A stretch of 64,000 nt of DNA from Serratia liquefaciens (GCF_027594825.1 NZ_CP088930.1:3099019-3163018); one strand, 5' to 3'; positions 19,052 through 29,371 are shown, counted from the stretch's first letter. Notes: generated from the letters alone by a model not told the origin. Program-made: numbers and translations.

Positions 19052-21214
19052 ATGGACGTTTCCGATCTGCTCGACAGCCTGAATGAAAAACAACGCGAAG
19101 CCGTGGCGGCGCCACGTGGCAACCTGTTGGTATTGGCCGGCGCGGGCAGCGGTAAAACCCGGGTACTGGTGCACCGCATCGCCTGGCTGCTGTCGGTAGA
19201 GAACTGTTCGCCGTATTCGATCATGGCGGTGACGTTCACCAACAAAGCCGCGGCGGAAATGCGCCACCGTATCGAACATCTGATTGGCACCAGTCAGGGC
19301 GGCATGTGGATCGGCACCTTCCACGGGCTGGCTCACCGGTTGCTGCGCGCACACCATATGGACGCCAATCTGCCGCAGGATTTCCAGATCCTCGACAGCG
19401 ACGACCAGTTCCGCCTGCTCAAACGCATCGTCAAGGCGTTGAATATCGACGAGAAACAATGGCCACCGCGTCAGGCGATGTGGTACATCAACGGCAAAAA
19501 AGATGAAGGCCTGCGCCCGCAACACGTCGAAACCTACAATAACCCGGTAGAGGCGACCTGGCTGCGTATCTACCAGGCCTATCAGGAAGCCTGCGATCGC
19601 GCGGGGCTGGTGGATTTTGCCGAGCTGTTGCTGCGCGCCCATGAGCTGTGGCTGAACAAACCGCATATCCTCAACCATTATCGCGAACGTTTTACCAACG
19701 TACTGGTGGATGAGTTTCAGGATACCAACAGCATTCAATATGCCTGGATCCGCCTGCTGGCCGGCAATAACAGCAACGTGATGATCGTGGGTGACGATGA
19801 CCAGTCGATTTATGGCTGGCGCGGCGCTCAGGTGGAAAATATTCAACGTTTCCTGAAGGACTTCCCCGGTGCGCAGAGCGTCCTTCTGGAACAAAACTAC
19901 CGTTCGACCAGCAATATTCTGAAGGCAGCCAACACCCTGATCGCCAACAACGGCGGGCGCATGGGGAAAAACCTGTGGACCGAGGGTGGGGATGGCGAAC
20001 CTATTTCCATCTACTGCGCTTTCAACGAACTCGATGAGGCGCGCTTTGTCGTCGGCCGCATCAAAACCTGGCAGGAAAATGGCGGAGCACTGAATGACTG
20101 CGCCATCCTTTACCGCAGTAACGCCCAGTCGCGCGTGCTGGAAGAGGCGCTGCTGCAAACCGCCATGCCTTACCGCATTTACGGCGGGCAACGCTTCTTC
20201 GAACGTCAGGAAATCAAGGATGCGCTGGCCTATCTGCGGCTGATAGCCAACCGTAATGACGACGCTGCGTTTGAACGTGTGGTGAATACCCCGACGCGTG
20301 GCATTGGCGACCGGACGTTGGACGAAGTGCGTCGAACGGCGCGCGATCGCCAATTGACCCTGTGGCAGGCCACCCGCGCCCTGCTGCAAGATAAAGTGCT
20401 GGCCGGCCGTGCGGCCTCTGCGCTGCAGCGTTTTACCGAACTGGTGGATTCACTGGCGCATGAAACCGCCGATATGCCCTTGCACGTACAGACCGACCGG
20501 GTGATCCGCGACTCGGGGCTGTTCATTATGTATGAGCAGGAAAAGGGCGAGAAAGGTCAGGCGCGTATCGAAAACCTTGAGGAACTGGTGACGGCAACCC
20601 GTCAGTACAGCTATCAGGATGAAGATCAGGATCTGATGCCGCTGCAGGCATTTTTGTCGCACGCTGCGCTGGAGGCGGGCGAAGGCCAGGCCGATGCCTA
20701 TCAAGATGCGGTGCAGCTGATGACTCTGCACTCGGCCAAGGGGCTTGAGTTCCCGCTGGTGTTTATCGTCGGCATGGAAGAGGGGATGTTCCCGAGCCAG
20801 ATGTCGCTGGATGAAGGCGGGCGGCTGGAAGAAGAACGTCGTCTGGCCTACGTTGGCCTGACGCGCGCCATGCAGAAACTGACGCTGACCTATGCCGAAA
20901 CGCGCCGTCTGTACGGCAAAGAAGTCTACCATCGGCCATCGCGTTTTATCGGCGAACTGCCGGAGGAGTGCGTGGAAGAAGTGCGGTTGCGTGCCAGCGT
21001 ATCGCGACCGGTGAGCCATCGTCGTATGGGCACGCCGATCAGTGAAAACGACACCGGTTACAAACTGGGCCAGCGGGTGCGTCATCCTAAATTTGGCGAA
21101 GGTACCATCGTCAATCTGGAAGGCAGCGGCGAACACAGCCGGCTGCAAATTGCGTTTCCGGGAGAAGGCATCAAATGGCTGGTGGCAGCCTATGCCAGAC
21201 TGGAAACGGTGTAG
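19052..21214 (+). CDS. uvrD: DNA helicase II UvrD
   Basis: 720-residue SF1A 3'-5' helicase for nucleotide excision and mismatch repair and for clearing RecA filaments or stalled RNA polymerase. Walker A is GAGSGKTRVL (about residue 30), motif II VDEFQDTN, motif III GDDDQSIYGWRG, and motif VI is VGLTRAMQKL; the C-terminal RNAP-interacting Tudor-like part is VRHPKFGEGTIV. I chose MDVSDLL (19052) over an ATG three codons upstream, because it gives E. coli length. SOS-regulated through the box upstream. Confidence 0.97.
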   Translation: MDVSDLLDSLNEKQREAVAAPRGNLLVLAGAGSGKTRVLVHRIAWLLSVENCSPYSIMAVTFTNKAAAEMRHRIEHLIGTSQGGMWIGTFHGLAHRLLRAHHMDANLPQDFQILDSDDQFRLLKRIVKALNIDEKQWPPRQAMWYINGKKDEGLRPQHVETYNNPVEATWLRIYQAYQEACDRAGLVDFAELLLRAHELWLNKPHILNHYRERFTNVLVDEFQDTNSIQYAWIRLLAGNNSNVMIVGDDDQSIYGWRGAQVENIQRFLKDFPGAQSVLLEQNYRSTSNILKAANTLIANNGGRMGKNLWTEGGDGEPISIYCAFNELDEARFVVGRIKTWQENGGALNDCAILYRSNAQSRVLEEALLQTAMPYRIYGGQRFFERQEIKDALAYLRLIANRNDDAAFERVVNTPTRGIGDRTLDEVRRTARDRQLTLWQATRALLQDKVLAGRAASALQRFTELVDSLAHETADMPLHVQTDRVIRDSGLFIMYEQEKGEKGQARIENLEELVTATRQYSYQDEDQDLMPLQAFLSHAALEAGEGQADAYQDAVQLMTLHSAKGLEFPLVFIVGMEEGMFPSQMSLDEGGRLEEERRLAYVGLTRAMQKLTLTYAETRRLYGKEVYHRPSRFIGELPEECVEEVRLRASVSRPVSHRRMGTPISENDTGYKLGQRVRHPKFGEGTIVNLEGSGEHSRLQIAFPGEGIKWLVAAYARLETV

Positions 21215-21240
21215 AAGGGCAGTAACGGGCAAAACCCAAA

Positions 21241-21260
21241 GGGGCGAATCTCTTCGCCCC
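21241..21260. terminator. hairpin between convergent uvrD and cupin gene
   Basis: Perfect 8-bp stem GGGGCGAA / TTCGCCCC with a TCTC loop, 26 bases after the uvrD stop and 5 before the stop of the opposing gene. Confidence 0.65.
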
Positions 21261-21265
21261 AGCAG

Positions 21266-21751
21266 TCAGGCATAAAGCGTGCGGTTGTAACGATCGCCAA
21301 TCTGCGCGGTGGCATACCAGCGCATCACAGACTCAATGCCTTCACCGCCTTCCGGTGGCGCCCAGTGCATGCAGTCCTCTTCCGAAAGCGCCTGATAAGG
21401 TCCCTGTTTTACTTCGAACACCACGCCGCCCGGATCAACCGACAGCACGGCATGCCAGGTAAACGCCGGCATCTCCAGCACTTTGGTTTCTTCGCCGAGC
21501 AGGGTGCGTTGGGTAACGACCCCTTCTTCGTTAAACTGCAGTACCACAAAGCGCCCGCGCAGCGGCGTCAGCAGCTCCCAGGTTTGCGGATGGCGGTGCG
21601 GTCGGATATAGGTGCCAGGTTCCATGGCGATTGCCAGTCGCTGCACCGGCTCGCTCAACTCGTCGTGTAACGTACGGTGCGCGCGCAGGCGAGCCACTTT
21701 AGCGGCCTGCTCACTCATGGCGGTCAGGTCGTGGGCGGTAATCTGTTTCAT
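21266..21751 (-). CDS. WbuC-family cupin-fold metalloprotein
   Basis: 161-residue small cytosolic protein of the WbuC-type cupin group. The metal-binding cupin signature is visible as RPHRHPQTWE (His-X-His...Glu, about residues 50-60) and FTWHAVLS (second-motif His). The substrate is unknown; relatives are often found with O-antigen genes, but here it stands alone between uvrD and corA. MKQI (21751) is chosen over an upstream ATG (21766). Confidence 0.82.
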   Translation of the reverse strand: MKQITAHDLTAMSEQAAKVARLRAHRTLHDELSEPVQRLAIAMEPGTYIRPHRHPQTWELLTPLRGRFVVLQFNEEGVVTQRTLLGEETKVLEMPAFTWHAVLSVDPGGVVFEVKQGPYQALSEEDCMHWAPPEGGEGIESVMRWYATAQIGDRYNRTLYA

Positions 21752-21972
21752 CGTTAAAGTCCGCAAGCTTATCGTGGCTTCATATTAGCAATATTCACCG
21801 ACGCGGTCAGAGATCCCCGCGACTTTTTCGTTACCCTTTATCGCGGATTAAACTGATTTTGTCCCATTGGTTATGGCGATGAATTGTTGCGCAATTATCG
21901 GGCCTAACCGGTTGACAGACTTTTTCTTCTCGGCGTAACATGCGCGCACTATTATCAATGAGGACATACGCC

Positions 21973-22032
21973 TTGGACACACCCAGTAGATACTGGCTCA
22001 CTGACCTGGACAACAACAGGTACAACTTCTAA
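21973..22032 (+). CDS. corL: corA leader peptide CorL (19 aa)
   Basis: Short ORF MDTPSRYWLTDLDNNRYNF beginning with TTG at 21973 and preceded by GAGGA 8 bases upstream. An in-frame ATG at 21958 would add five codons but has no Shine-Dalgarno. It lies 164 bases before corA. In Salmonella the corA mRNA leader encodes corL, whose translation controls Rho-dependent termination in the leader. This peptide's position and size, and as far as I recall its sequence (YsgD), fit that element. Immediately after the stop is a strong hairpin. Confidence 0.72.
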   Translation: MDTPSRYWLTDLDNNRYNF

Positions 22033-22058
22033 GGCTATCCCATCGAGCTGATAGCCTT
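22031..22058 (+). promoter_or_regulatory. stem-loop in corA leader overlapping the corL stop
   Basis: Perfect 9-bp stem AAGGCTATC (22031-22039) / GATAGCCTT (22050-22058) with a 10-base loop. The left arm begins inside the corL stop codon, so a ribosome terminating on corL would melt it. There is no T tract, which argues against an intrinsic terminator and for a Rho-coupled control structure. Confidence 0.65.
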
Positions 22059-22196
22059 CGTGGTTGTCGGCGACCTCTTATGTGTCGATACGAGTCAGAT
22101 CCTTCATGGTCTGAAACAAGCTGGTGATGCAACACCCCTCTGTTTCTGTGCTTCCACGCGTTGTTTACCCCTGTCACCCTAAGGGAGTTTTAGCAC

Positions 22197-23147
22197 ATGC
22201 TGAGCGCGTTTAAATTAGATAAAAGCCGCCTGTCCCGTCTGGAGTTGGATGACTCCGATGATCTCACCACCTCGCTGTGGGTTGATCTGGTTGAGCCGGA
22301 AGAAGGTGAGCGTGAACGCGTGCAAAACGAGCTGGGCCAAAGCCTGGCGACACGTCCGGAGCTGGATGATATCGAAGCCTCCGCGCGTTTCTTCGAAGAC
22401 GAAGACGGCCTGCATATTCACTCCTTCTTCTACTTTGAAGATGCAGAAGATCATGCCGGTAACTCCACCGTAGCTTTCACCATCCGTGATGGCCGCCTGT
22501 ATACCCTGCGTGAGCGTGAGCTGCCGGCGTTTCGCCTGTACCGCATGCGCGCCCGTAACCTGACGATGGTGGACGGCAACGCCTACGAGCTGCTGCTGGA
22601 CTTGTTCGAAACCAAGATTGAGCAACTGGCGGACGAAATTGAAAACGTCTACAGCGATCTGGAAAAGCTCAGCCGGGTGATCATGGAAGGCCATCAGGGC
22701 GACGAATACGATGAAGCACTGTCGACGCTGGCCGAACTGGAAGATATCGGCTGGAAAGTGCGACTGTGTTTGATGGATACCCAGCGTGCGCTGAATTTCC
22801 TGGTGCGCAAGGCGCGGTTGCCGACCGGTCAGCTGGAGCAGGCGCGTGAAGTGCTGCGCGACATCGAATCCCTGTTGCCGCACAACGAATCGCTGTTCCA
22901 GAAGGTGAACTTCCTGATGCAGGCGGCGATGGGTTTCATCAATATCGAACAGAACCGCATCATCAAGATCTTCTCGGTGGTTTCGGTGGTGTTCCTGCCG
23001 CCGACGCTGGTGGCTTCAAGCTACGGGATGAACTTCGAGTTTATGCCGGAGCTGAAGTGGTCGTTCGGCTATCCGGGCGCCATCAGCCTGATGATCCTGG
23101 CGGGGCTGGCCCCGTACCTGTACTTCAAACGCAAGAATTGGCTGTAA
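22197..23147 (+). CDS. corA: magnesium/cobalt/nickel channel CorA
   Basis: 316-residue homopentameric inner-membrane Mg2+ channel. It has a large cytoplasmic N-terminal domain and two C-terminal membrane helices, with the signature [11 protein letters not shown] at the end of the first (about residue 281). It ends in the basic KRKNWL tail. Length equals E. coli CorA. A hairpin (23153-23174, CGGGCGAA/TTCGCCCG) follows the stop. Confidence 0.97.
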   Translation: MLSAFKLDKSRLSRLELDDSDDLTTSLWVDLVEPEEGERERVQNELGQSLATRPELDDIEASARFFEDEDGLHIHSFFYFEDAEDHAGNSTVAFTIRDGRLYTLRERELPAFRLYRMRARNLTMVDGNAYELLLDLFETKIEQLADEIENVYSDLEKLSRVIMEGHQGDEYDEALSTLAELEDIGWKVRLCLMDTQRALNFLVRKARLPTGQLEQAREVLRDIESLLPHNESLFQKVNFLMQAAMGFINIEQNRIIKIFSVVSVVFLPPTLVASSYGMNFEFMPELKWSFGYPGAISLMILAGLAPYLYFKRKNWL

Positions 23148-23152
23148 GCTGA

Positions 23153-23174
23153 CGGGCGAACCGCTGTTCGCCCG
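23153..23174 (+). terminator. corA terminator-like hairpin
   Basis: 8-bp stem CGGGCGAA / TTCGCCCG, loop CCGCTG, followed by the weak U-rich ATATTTCT. Confidence 0.6.
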
Positions 23175-23260
23175 ATATTTCTGTGGTTGACCAACGCTTA
23201 GCCTGCTAAATAGGGGTAGAATGCCCTTTTGGCTTATCTGTCCGTAAGGCATGCGTTTTG

Positions 23261-24319
23261 ATGGAGAGATTTCCCCGCTTGATCCAATGGTCGCTCCTGC
23301 TGCTGGCTTCGCTGGTACTGGGGTTTGGCCTGCAAACCTTCCATATTCCTGCCGCGCTGTTGCTGGGGCCGATGATTGTCGGCGTGGCGATGGGGCTGTT
23401 GGGCGCCACGGTTCGCATCCCCGGTTACCTGTTTATCGCTGCCCAGGCAGTACTGGGTTGCATGATCGCGCAAAGTCTCTCTCCTGCTATTCTCACACCG
23501 TTAGTGGATGACTGGCCGTTGGTGCTGCTGGTGTTGATCGCTACGCTGCTGGCCAGCGGTGTCTCCGGTTGGTGCCTGGTGCGTTACAGCAGCCTGCCTG
23601 GGCCGACCGGTGCCTGGGGGGCATCGCCCGGTGGAGCATCGGCGATGGTAGCGATGGCCGGGGATTTCGGTGCCGACGTGCGGCTGGTGGCGTTTATGCA
23701 ATATCTGCGGGTATTGTTTGTCGCAACGGCGGCGGCGATGGTGGCACGTATTGGGTTGGGTGATGAAGCGGGTCAGGGTAGCGCGATGCTGGAATGGTTC
23801 CCATCGCTGGATTGGCGTTTCCCGGCGACGCTGGGCGTGGCGCTTGTCGGTGCCTGGCTTGGCCCCCGGCTGCGTATTCCCTCCGGCGCGCTGTTGCTGC
23901 CGATGATCATCGGCGCGGCGCTGCATTCCAGCGGTACCCTGGCGTTGCAGGTGCCGGAATGGTTGTTGGCCCTGGCTTACACCCTGATTGGCTGGAGCGT
24001 CGGGCTGCGTTTCACCCGGCCGATATTTTTGTTGGCGCTGCGCACCTTGCCGCAAATGGTGGTCTCGATCGTCGCCCTGATGCTGTTTTGCGGTCTGCTG
24101 GCATGGATGCTGACGCGCTTCCTGCCGGTGGATTTAATGACCGCCTATCTGGCGACCAGTCCGGGCGGGTTGGATACCGTGGCGATCATCGCCGCCGGCA
24201 GCCGGGTGGACATGTCGTTCGTGATGGCGATGCAGACGCTGCGTTTGTTCACCATCTTGCTGACTGGCCCGGCGATGGCGCGATTCATCTCTAACCGCGC
24301 CGCGCCGGCCTCAACCTAG
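23261..24319 (+). CDS. AbrB-family (Gneg_AbrB_dup) inner-membrane protein
   Basis: 352-residue polytopic membrane protein with two homologous halves of about 160 residues (internal duplication). Each half has a GASPGGASAM- or TSPGGLDTV-type motif in a helix break (about residues 122-132 and 300-308). This is the AbrB/ammonia monooxygenase-like transporter family; the substrate is unknown and the name does not mean the Bacillus regulator. The ATG at 23261 follows an in-frame TTG at 23258. Convergent with rarD, 7 bases apart. Confidence 0.82.
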   Translation: MERFPRLIQWSLLLLASLVLGFGLQTFHIPAALLLGPMIVGVAMGLLGATVRIPGYLFIAAQAVLGCMIAQSLSPAILTPLVDDWPLVLLVLIATLLASGVSGWCLVRYSSLPGPTGAWGASPGGASAMVAMAGDFGADVRLVAFMQYLRVLFVATAAAMVARIGLGDEAGQGSAMLEWFPSLDWRFPATLGVALVGAWLGPRLRIPSGALLLPMIIGAALHSSGTLALQVPEWLLALAYTLIGWSVGLRFTRPIFLLALRTLPQMVVSIVALMLFCGLLAWMLTRFLPVDLMTAYLATSPGGLDTVAIIAAGSRVDMSFVMAMQTLRLFTILLTGPAMARFISNRAAPAST

Positions 24320-24326
24320 CGCTGGA

Positions 24327-25214
24327 TCAACGCAGTTTGCGTTGGGTATAAAGCGCGTCGAGGATAAACAGCAACAGTGCCGCCCAGATAAAGCCGAAGG
24401 TCACCAGCTTGTCCTGGCCGATGGTTTCACCGTAGAAGGTGACGGCCAGCAGGAACATCAACGTGGGGCCGAGATACTGGAAGAAGCCGAGTGTCGACAG
24501 GCGCAGGCGGGTGGCTGCGGCGGTAAAGAACAGCAGCGGCACGGTGGTGACGATACCGGCGGCGACCAGCAGCAGATTTAGCGACCAAGGGTTGGCGCTC
24601 AGATGGCTGGTCGGGCTGTCGGCGAACAGAAACAGATATGCTGCGGCGACCGGCAGTAGCCACAGGGTTTCAATCAGCATGCCGGTTTGCGCGTCGATGG
24701 CGATCTTCTTGCGCAGCAGGCCGTAGAACGCGAAGCTAAATGCCAACCCCAGCCCGATAATCGGCAGCGAACCGAACTGCCACAGCTGAATCAGCACGCC
24801 GGCAAATGCCAGTGCCACCGCAATCCATTGCATGCGGCGGAAGCGCTCACCCAGGAACAGCATCCCCAACAGCACGTTCACCAGCGGGTTAATGAAATAC
24901 CCCAGGCTGGCTTCCAGCATATGGTGGTTATTCACTGCCCAGATAAACAGCAGCCAGTTGCCGCCGATCAACACCGCGGTCACCGCCAGCAAGAACAGCC
25001 GTTTGCGGTCACTGCAGGCCGCACGGACCTGTGGCCAGTTACGGCCGAGCGTGATCAGCGCCAGCATGAAGAAGAATGACCAAATGACCCTGTGGGTGAG
25101 GATCTCATCCGCAGGCACCTGTTGGATCAGTTTGAAATAGGCCGGAGCTATGCCCCAAATAAAATAAGCGGCCAGGGCAAAGAAAATGCCCTGCCGCGTT
25201 TGCTGTGCGTCCAT
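24327..25214 (-). CDS. rarD: EamA-family transporter RarD
   Basis: 295-residue DMT-superfamily protein with about ten membrane helices and two EamA domains. Start MDAQQTRQGIFFALAAYFIWGIAPAYFKL matches E. coli RarD. It was named for a chloramphenicol-sensitivity phenotype in Pseudomonas; the natural substrate is unknown. It is downstream of the yigI-like thioesterase on the same strand. Confidence 0.92.
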   Translation of the reverse strand: MDAQQTRQGIFFALAAYFIWGIAPAYFKLIQQVPADEILTHRVIWSFFFMLALITLGRNWPQVRAACSDRKRLFLLAVTAVLIGGNWLLFIWAVNNHHMLEASLGYFINPLVNVLLGMLFLGERFRRMQWIAVALAFAGVLIQLWQFGSLPIIGLGLAFSFAFYGLLRKKIAIDAQTGMLIETLWLLPVAAAYLFLFADSPTSHLSANPWSLNLLLVAAGIVTTVPLLFFTAAATRLRLSTLGFFQYLGPTLMFLLAVTFYGETIGQDKLVTFGFIWAALLLFILDALYTQRKLR

Positions 25215-25241
25215 GACGTTACTCGGATGGGAAAAACGGAG

Positions 25242-25274
25242 ATGCGGTGAGTGTACTCAAGAGCCTCACCGCAT
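25242..25274 (-). terminator. hairpin between yigI and rarD
   Basis: 10-bp stem ATGCGGTGAG (25242-25251) / CTCACCGCAT (25265-25274) directly after the yigI stop, with no clear T tract. It may reduce read-through into rarD or act as an mRNA stabiliser. Confidence 0.5.
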
Positions 25275-25278
25275 ACAA

Positions 25279-25749
25279 TCACCCGACCAGATAGGTCGCA
25301 GTGGCGCTGGCGATGTGCAGACCATCGTGGTTATGCAGTTCAACGCGGGCGACCGCGACTTTGTTGCCGCTGCGCAATACGCTGGCGGCAGCGACGAAAT
25401 GTTCGCCACGGCCCGGGCGAAGATAGTCAACGCGCAGATCTATGGTGCCCATACGCGAAAGGCGGGTGGCGACTTCTTCTTCGATCAGCGGATCCAGGCG
25501 CATCAGTACGCTACCGGCGCAGGCTAACCCGGCGGCGACGTCCAGCACTGAGGCGATCACTCCGCCGTGCAGGATCTTCTGGGCCGCATTGCCGACCAGC
25601 TTGGGCTGGTTGGTGAAACTCAGCTCCACGTAGTCGTCGTCAAAGCGGCGCAGCTCGAGGCCCAGCTCGCGGTTAAACGGCATATGATAAACAAAGATTT
25701 CGCCAATTTTCTGGCGTGCGGCTTCTAGTGTGAGTGGTGTGGTAGACAT
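25279..25749 (-). CDS. yigI: hotdog-fold thioesterase YigI
   Basis: 156-residue PaaI/YigI-type acyl-CoA thioesterase, a cytosolic hotdog-fold enzyme. The core [19 protein letters not shown] (about residues 59-77) carries the HGG-x(n)-D region expected for hotdog thioesterases. Context rarD-yigI-pldA matches E. coli. Medium- to long-chain acyl-CoA preference is reported for the E. coli protein; substrate here is inferred. Confidence 0.9.
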   Translation of the reverse strand: MSTTPLTLEAARQKIGEIFVYHMPFNRELGLELRRFDDDYVELSFTNQPKLVGNAAQKILHGGVIASVLDVAAGLACAGSVLMRLDPLIEEEVATRLSRMGTIDLRVDYLRPGRGEHFVAAASVLRSGNKVAVARVELHNHDGLHIASATATYLVG

Positions 25750-25951
25750 AAATACCCATTCTTGTTCTGTGTCGTAGGGGAAGTTAACTGGTCAGTCCAG
25801 GTTAACTGTTTGTTGATATTATGCCTATATTTTGTTGCTTTCCAGACTAATCCAATAAATACACGCCGCGCTGCTGTAAAATCCCCTTTGTGTGTAAAAT
25901 GGCCTGTTTTTATTTCAGAGTTTGTCATTTTTTGTTGGGGTGAGGAACGTT

Positions 25952-26830
25952 ATGCGCATTTTGTCAGGGATCGTTTTGGCCACGCTGGCCGCGCCGCTGC
26001 TGGTACAGGCGGAAGAAGCCAAACAGCAGCAAATTCATGATAAACCGGCGGTACGCGGCAGCATTATTGCCAACATGCTGCAGGATCACGACAACCCATT
26101 TACGCTGTATCCGTATGAAACCAACTATGTGTTGTATACCGATACCAGCAATATCAATAAAGAAGCCATCCAGTCCTATAACTGGTCCGATAACGCCCGC
26201 AAGGACGAGGTCAAGTTCCAGCTTAGCCTGGCATTCCCACTGTGGCGCGGCATCGCCGGCGACAACTCGGTGCTGGGTGCATCTTATACTCAGCGCTCCT
26301 GGTGGCAGCTTTCCAACCACGGTGAATCATCGCCGTTTCGCGAAACCAACTACGAGCCGCAGGTGTTCCTCGGCTGGGCGACCGATTACAGCTTTGCCGG
26401 CTGGACATTGCGCGATGTGGAAGTGGGCCTCAATCACCAGTCCAACGGCCGCTCTGATCCCACATCACGCAGTTGGAACCGCGGTTACGCGCGCTTTATG
26501 GCGCAAAACGGCAACTGGCAGGTGGATCTGAAGCCCTGGTTCCGATTCTCGGAAAGCAGCAGCAGCGACGATAACCCGGACATCACCAAATACATGGGCT
26601 ACTACCGCCTGAAAGTCGGTTATGCCTGGGGTGACAGCATATTCAGCGTCGATAGCCACTATAACTGGAACAGCGGCTACGGCGGCGCGGAAATGGGCTG
26701 GAGCTACCCGATCAGCAAGCACGTGCGTTTCTACACTCAGGTGTTCAGCGGTTACGGCGAATCCTTGATTGATTACAACTTCCGGCAGACACGGGTTGGC
26801 GTTGGTGTCATGCTTAACGATATTATGTAA
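25952..26830 (+). CDS. pldA: outer membrane phospholipase A
   Basis: OMPLA, a 12-stranded outer-membrane barrel that hydrolyses phospholipids mislocalised to the outer leaflet. The start MRILSG at 25952 gives a 20-residue signal peptide cleaved after VQA. The catalytic region NHQSNGRSDPTSRSWNR contains the His-x-Ser and the downstream Asn of the Ser-His-Asn triad. It ends in a terminal Met rather than Phe. Mature length agrees with E. coli (269). Ten in-frame codons precede this ATG but do not look coding. Confidence 0.96.
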   Translation: MRILSGIVLATLAAPLLVQAEEAKQQQIHDKPAVRGSIIANMLQDHDNPFTLYPYETNYVLYTDTSNINKEAIQSYNWSDNARKDEVKFQLSLAFPLWRGIAGDNSVLGASYTQRSWWQLSNHGESSPFRETNYEPQVFLGWATDYSFAGWTLRDVEVGLNHQSNGRSDPTSRSWNRGYARFMAQNGNWQVDLKPWFRFSESSSSDDNPDITKYMGYYRLKVGYAWGDSIFSVDSHYNWNSGYGGAEMGWSYPISKHVRFYTQVFSGYGESLIDYNFRQTRVGVGVMLNDIM

Positions 26831-26878
26831 TCCGGCCGTCATACAGGCGTCGCTACGCAGCAAAAAATGGGGAAGTGT

Positions 26879-28711
26879 GTGTCAACCGCAGCAGTGATAA
26901 ACAAAGAGTTGCTGGCAGAGCAGGTATTACGCGATACCTTCGGCTATCAGCAATTCCGACCGGGTCAACAAACGATTATCAACACGGCGATCGGCGGGCA
27001 GGATTGCCTGGTTGTCATGCCGACCGGCGGCGGTAAATCGTTGTGCTACCAAATCCCGGCGCTGGTGATGGATGGCCTGACGTTAGTGGTTTCCCCGTTG
27101 ATTTCGCTGATGAAAGATCAGGTCGATCAACTGTTGGCCTATGGCGTCTCCGCCGCCTGCTATAACTCGACGCAAACGCGCGAGCAGCAGCTTGAAGTGA
27201 TGGCGGGTTGTCGCAGCGGCCAAATCAAAATGCTGTACATCGCCCCAGAGCGGTTGATGATGGACAGCTTCCTCGATCTGCTCGACCACTGTCCGCCGGC
27301 CTTGCTGGCGGTAGACGAGGCACACTGTATCTCGCAGTGGGGCCACGATTTCCGTCCTGAATACCGTGCATTGGGGCAGTTGAAGCAACGCTTCCCTGCC
27401 ATGCCGGTGATTGCCCTGACGGCGACGGCCGATGAATCGACCCGTGGCGACATTGTGCGCCTGCTGGCGCTGCAGGATCCCTTGGTGCAGGTCAGCAGCT
27501 TTGACCGGCCGAACATCCGCTATACGCTGGTGGAGAAGTTTAAACCTCTCGATCAACTGTGGCGTTTCGTGCAGGACCAGCGCGGCAAGAGCGGCATTAT
27601 TTATTGCAACAGCCGCGCCAAGGTAGAAGACACCACCGCACGCCTGCAAAGCCGTGGGCTGAGCGTGGGCGCCTATCATGCCGGGCTGGACAACGATCGC
27701 CGCGCCCAGGTGCAGGAAGCGTTCCAGCGCGACGATTTGCAGGTGGTGGTTGCCACCGTGGCCTTCGGTATGGGCATCAACAAACCCAACGTGCGCTTTG
27801 TGGTGCACTTTGATATTCCGCGCAATATCGAATCTTATTATCAGGAAACCGGCCGCGCCGGGCGTGATGGCCTGCCGGCCGAAGCGATCTTGCTATACGA
27901 TCCGGCCGATATGGCCTGGCTGCGCCGCTGCCTGGAAGAAAAGCCTGCCGGGCAACAATTGGATATCGAGCGCCACAAGCTGAACGCCATGGGCGCATTT
28001 GCCGAGGCGCAAACCTGCCGCCGCCTGGTGTTACTCAACTATTTTGGCGAAGGCAAGCATCAGAACTGCGGCAACTGCGATATCTGCCTGGATCCGCCCA
28101 AGCGCTACGATGGGCTGGAAGATGCGCGCAAAGCACTGTCTTGCGTCTATCGCGTCGGGCAGCGTTTCGGGCTGGGGTACATTGTCGAGGTGCTACGCGG
28201 TTCCAATAATCAGCGCATTCGCGAATACGGTCATGAAAAGCTGCCGGTGTACGGCATTGGCCGCGACCAAACCACCGAACATTGGACCAGCGTACTGCGC
28301 CAGCTGATCCACCTGGGCTTTATCACCCAGAACATTGCCATGCACTCGGCGCTGCAACTGACCGAAGCTGCCCGCCCGGTGTTGCGCGGCGAGCTGGAGC
28401 TGCAACTGGCGGTGCCGCGTATTCAAAGCCTGAAGTCGCGTGGCAGCGCTAACCAGAAATCCTATGGTGGTAATTACGATCGCAAGCTGTTCGCCAAACT
28501 GCGCAAGCTGCGTAAATCGATTGCCGATGAAGAAAATATTCCGCCTTACGTGGTGTTTAACGATGCTACGCTGCTGGAAATGGCGGAGCAGATGCCGATC
28601 AAGGCTGGGGATCTGTTGAGCGTTAACGGCGTTGGCCAGCGTAAGCTGGAGCGTTTTGGCGCCCCGTTTATGGCGATGATCCGCGATCATCTCGATAATG
28701 ACGAAGACTAA
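26879..28711 (+). CDS. recQ: ATP-dependent DNA helicase RecQ
   Basis: 610-residue SF2 3'-5' helicase of the RecF pathway. Walker A is [11 protein letters not shown], the DEAH box is [15 protein letters not shown], and motif [12 protein letters not shown] is present. The RQC zinc cysteines lie in CRR...CGNCDIC (about residues 380-405) and the HRDC domain ends the protein (about 525-605). A GTG at 26879 preceded by GGGAAG gives [10 protein letters not shown] and near-identical length to E. coli RecQ. An ATG at 26867 is the alternative start. Confidence 0.96.
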   Translation: MSTAAVINKELLAEQVLRDTFGYQQFRPGQQTIINTAIGGQDCLVVMPTGGGKSLCYQIPALVMDGLTLVVSPLISLMKDQVDQLLAYGVSAACYNSTQTREQQLEVMAGCRSGQIKMLYIAPERLMMDSFLDLLDHCPPALLAVDEAHCISQWGHDFRPEYRALGQLKQRFPAMPVIALTATADESTRGDIVRLLALQDPLVQVSSFDRPNIRYTLVEKFKPLDQLWRFVQDQRGKSGIIYCNSRAKVEDTTARLQSRGLSVGAYHAGLDNDRRAQVQEAFQRDDLQVVVATVAFGMGINKPNVRFVVHFDIPRNIESYYQETGRAGRDGLPAEAILLYDPADMAWLRRCLEEKPAGQQLDIERHKLNAMGAFAEAQTCRRLVLLNYFGEGKHQNCGNCDICLDPPKRYDGLEDARKALSCVYRVGQRFGLGYIVEVLRGSNNQRIREYGHEKLPVYGIGRDQTTEHWTSVLRQLIHLGFITQNIAMHSALQLTEAARPVLRGELELQLAVPRIQSLKSRGSANQKSYGGNYDRKLFAKLRKLRKSIADEENIPPYVVFNDATLLEMAEQMPIKAGDLLSVNGVGQRKLERFGAPFMAMIRDHLDNDED

Positions 28712-28723
28712 GGGCAGTAAATC

Positions 28724-29350
28724 ATGCTGATGTTGTTTCTGACCGTGGCGCTGGTGCACCTGATTGCGTTAATGAGCCCGGGGCCGGATTTCTTTTTTGT
28801 TTCGCAAACCGCCGCCAGCCGTTCACGCCGTGAGGCGATGATGGGGGTGGTGGGGATCTCGCTGGGCATCGTCGTCTGGGCGGGCGTGGCGCTGATGGGT
28901 CTGCACCTGATCCTGCAAAAAATGGCCTGGCTGCATCAGGTTATCATGGTAGGCGGTGGAATTTACCTGTGCTGGATGGGCTGGCAACTGCTGCGCTCCG
29001 CACGCTCTCAGAATGCGCAATCTGCACCTGTACCGGAAGTGAAAGTGGCCCTGCCGAAGCCTGGCCGCAGCTTTATTCGTGGCTTTTTGACCAACCTGTC
29101 AAACCCGAAAGCGGTTATCTATTTCGGCAGCGTGTTTTCACTGTTTGTCGGTGACGACGTCGGTGCCGGCGCACGTTGGGGGTTGTTCCTGTTGATCATC
29201 GCCGAGACTTTTGTCTGGTTCAGCTTAGTGGCCGTGGTGTTTGCGCTGCCGGCAATGCGCCGTGGCTATCAACGCTTGGCGAAGTGGATTGACGGATTGG
29301 CGGGCGTCTTGTTCACCGGTTTCGGTTTGCACCTGATCTTTACCCGTTGA
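28724..29350 (+). CDS. rhtC: threonine exporter RhtC (LysE family)
   Basis: 208-residue inner-membrane exporter with about six helices. The LysE-family signature LMSPGPDFFFV is at residues 16-26 and NPKAVIYFGS near 125. Almost collinear with E. coli RhtC and in the same recQ-rhtC-rhtB context. A terminator separates it from the convergent rhtB. Confidence 0.95.
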   Translation: MLMLFLTVALVHLIALMSPGPDFFFVSQTAASRSRREAMMGVVGISLGIVVWAGVALMGLHLILQKMAWLHQVIMVGGGIYLCWMGWQLLRSARSQNAQSAPVPEVKVALPKPGRSFIRGFLTNLSNPKAVIYFGSVFSLFVGDDVGAGARWGLFLLIIAETFVWFSLVAVVFALPAMRRGYQRLAKWIDGLAGVLFTGFGLHLIFTR

Positions 29351-29371
29351 TTTTGGGGCAGTGAACCAGAG

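Noticed and set aside
19040..20389. Long minus-strand open frame (about 449 codons) opposite uvrD
   Set aside because: uvrD is unmistakable; the reverse frame has shadow composition and no initiation context.
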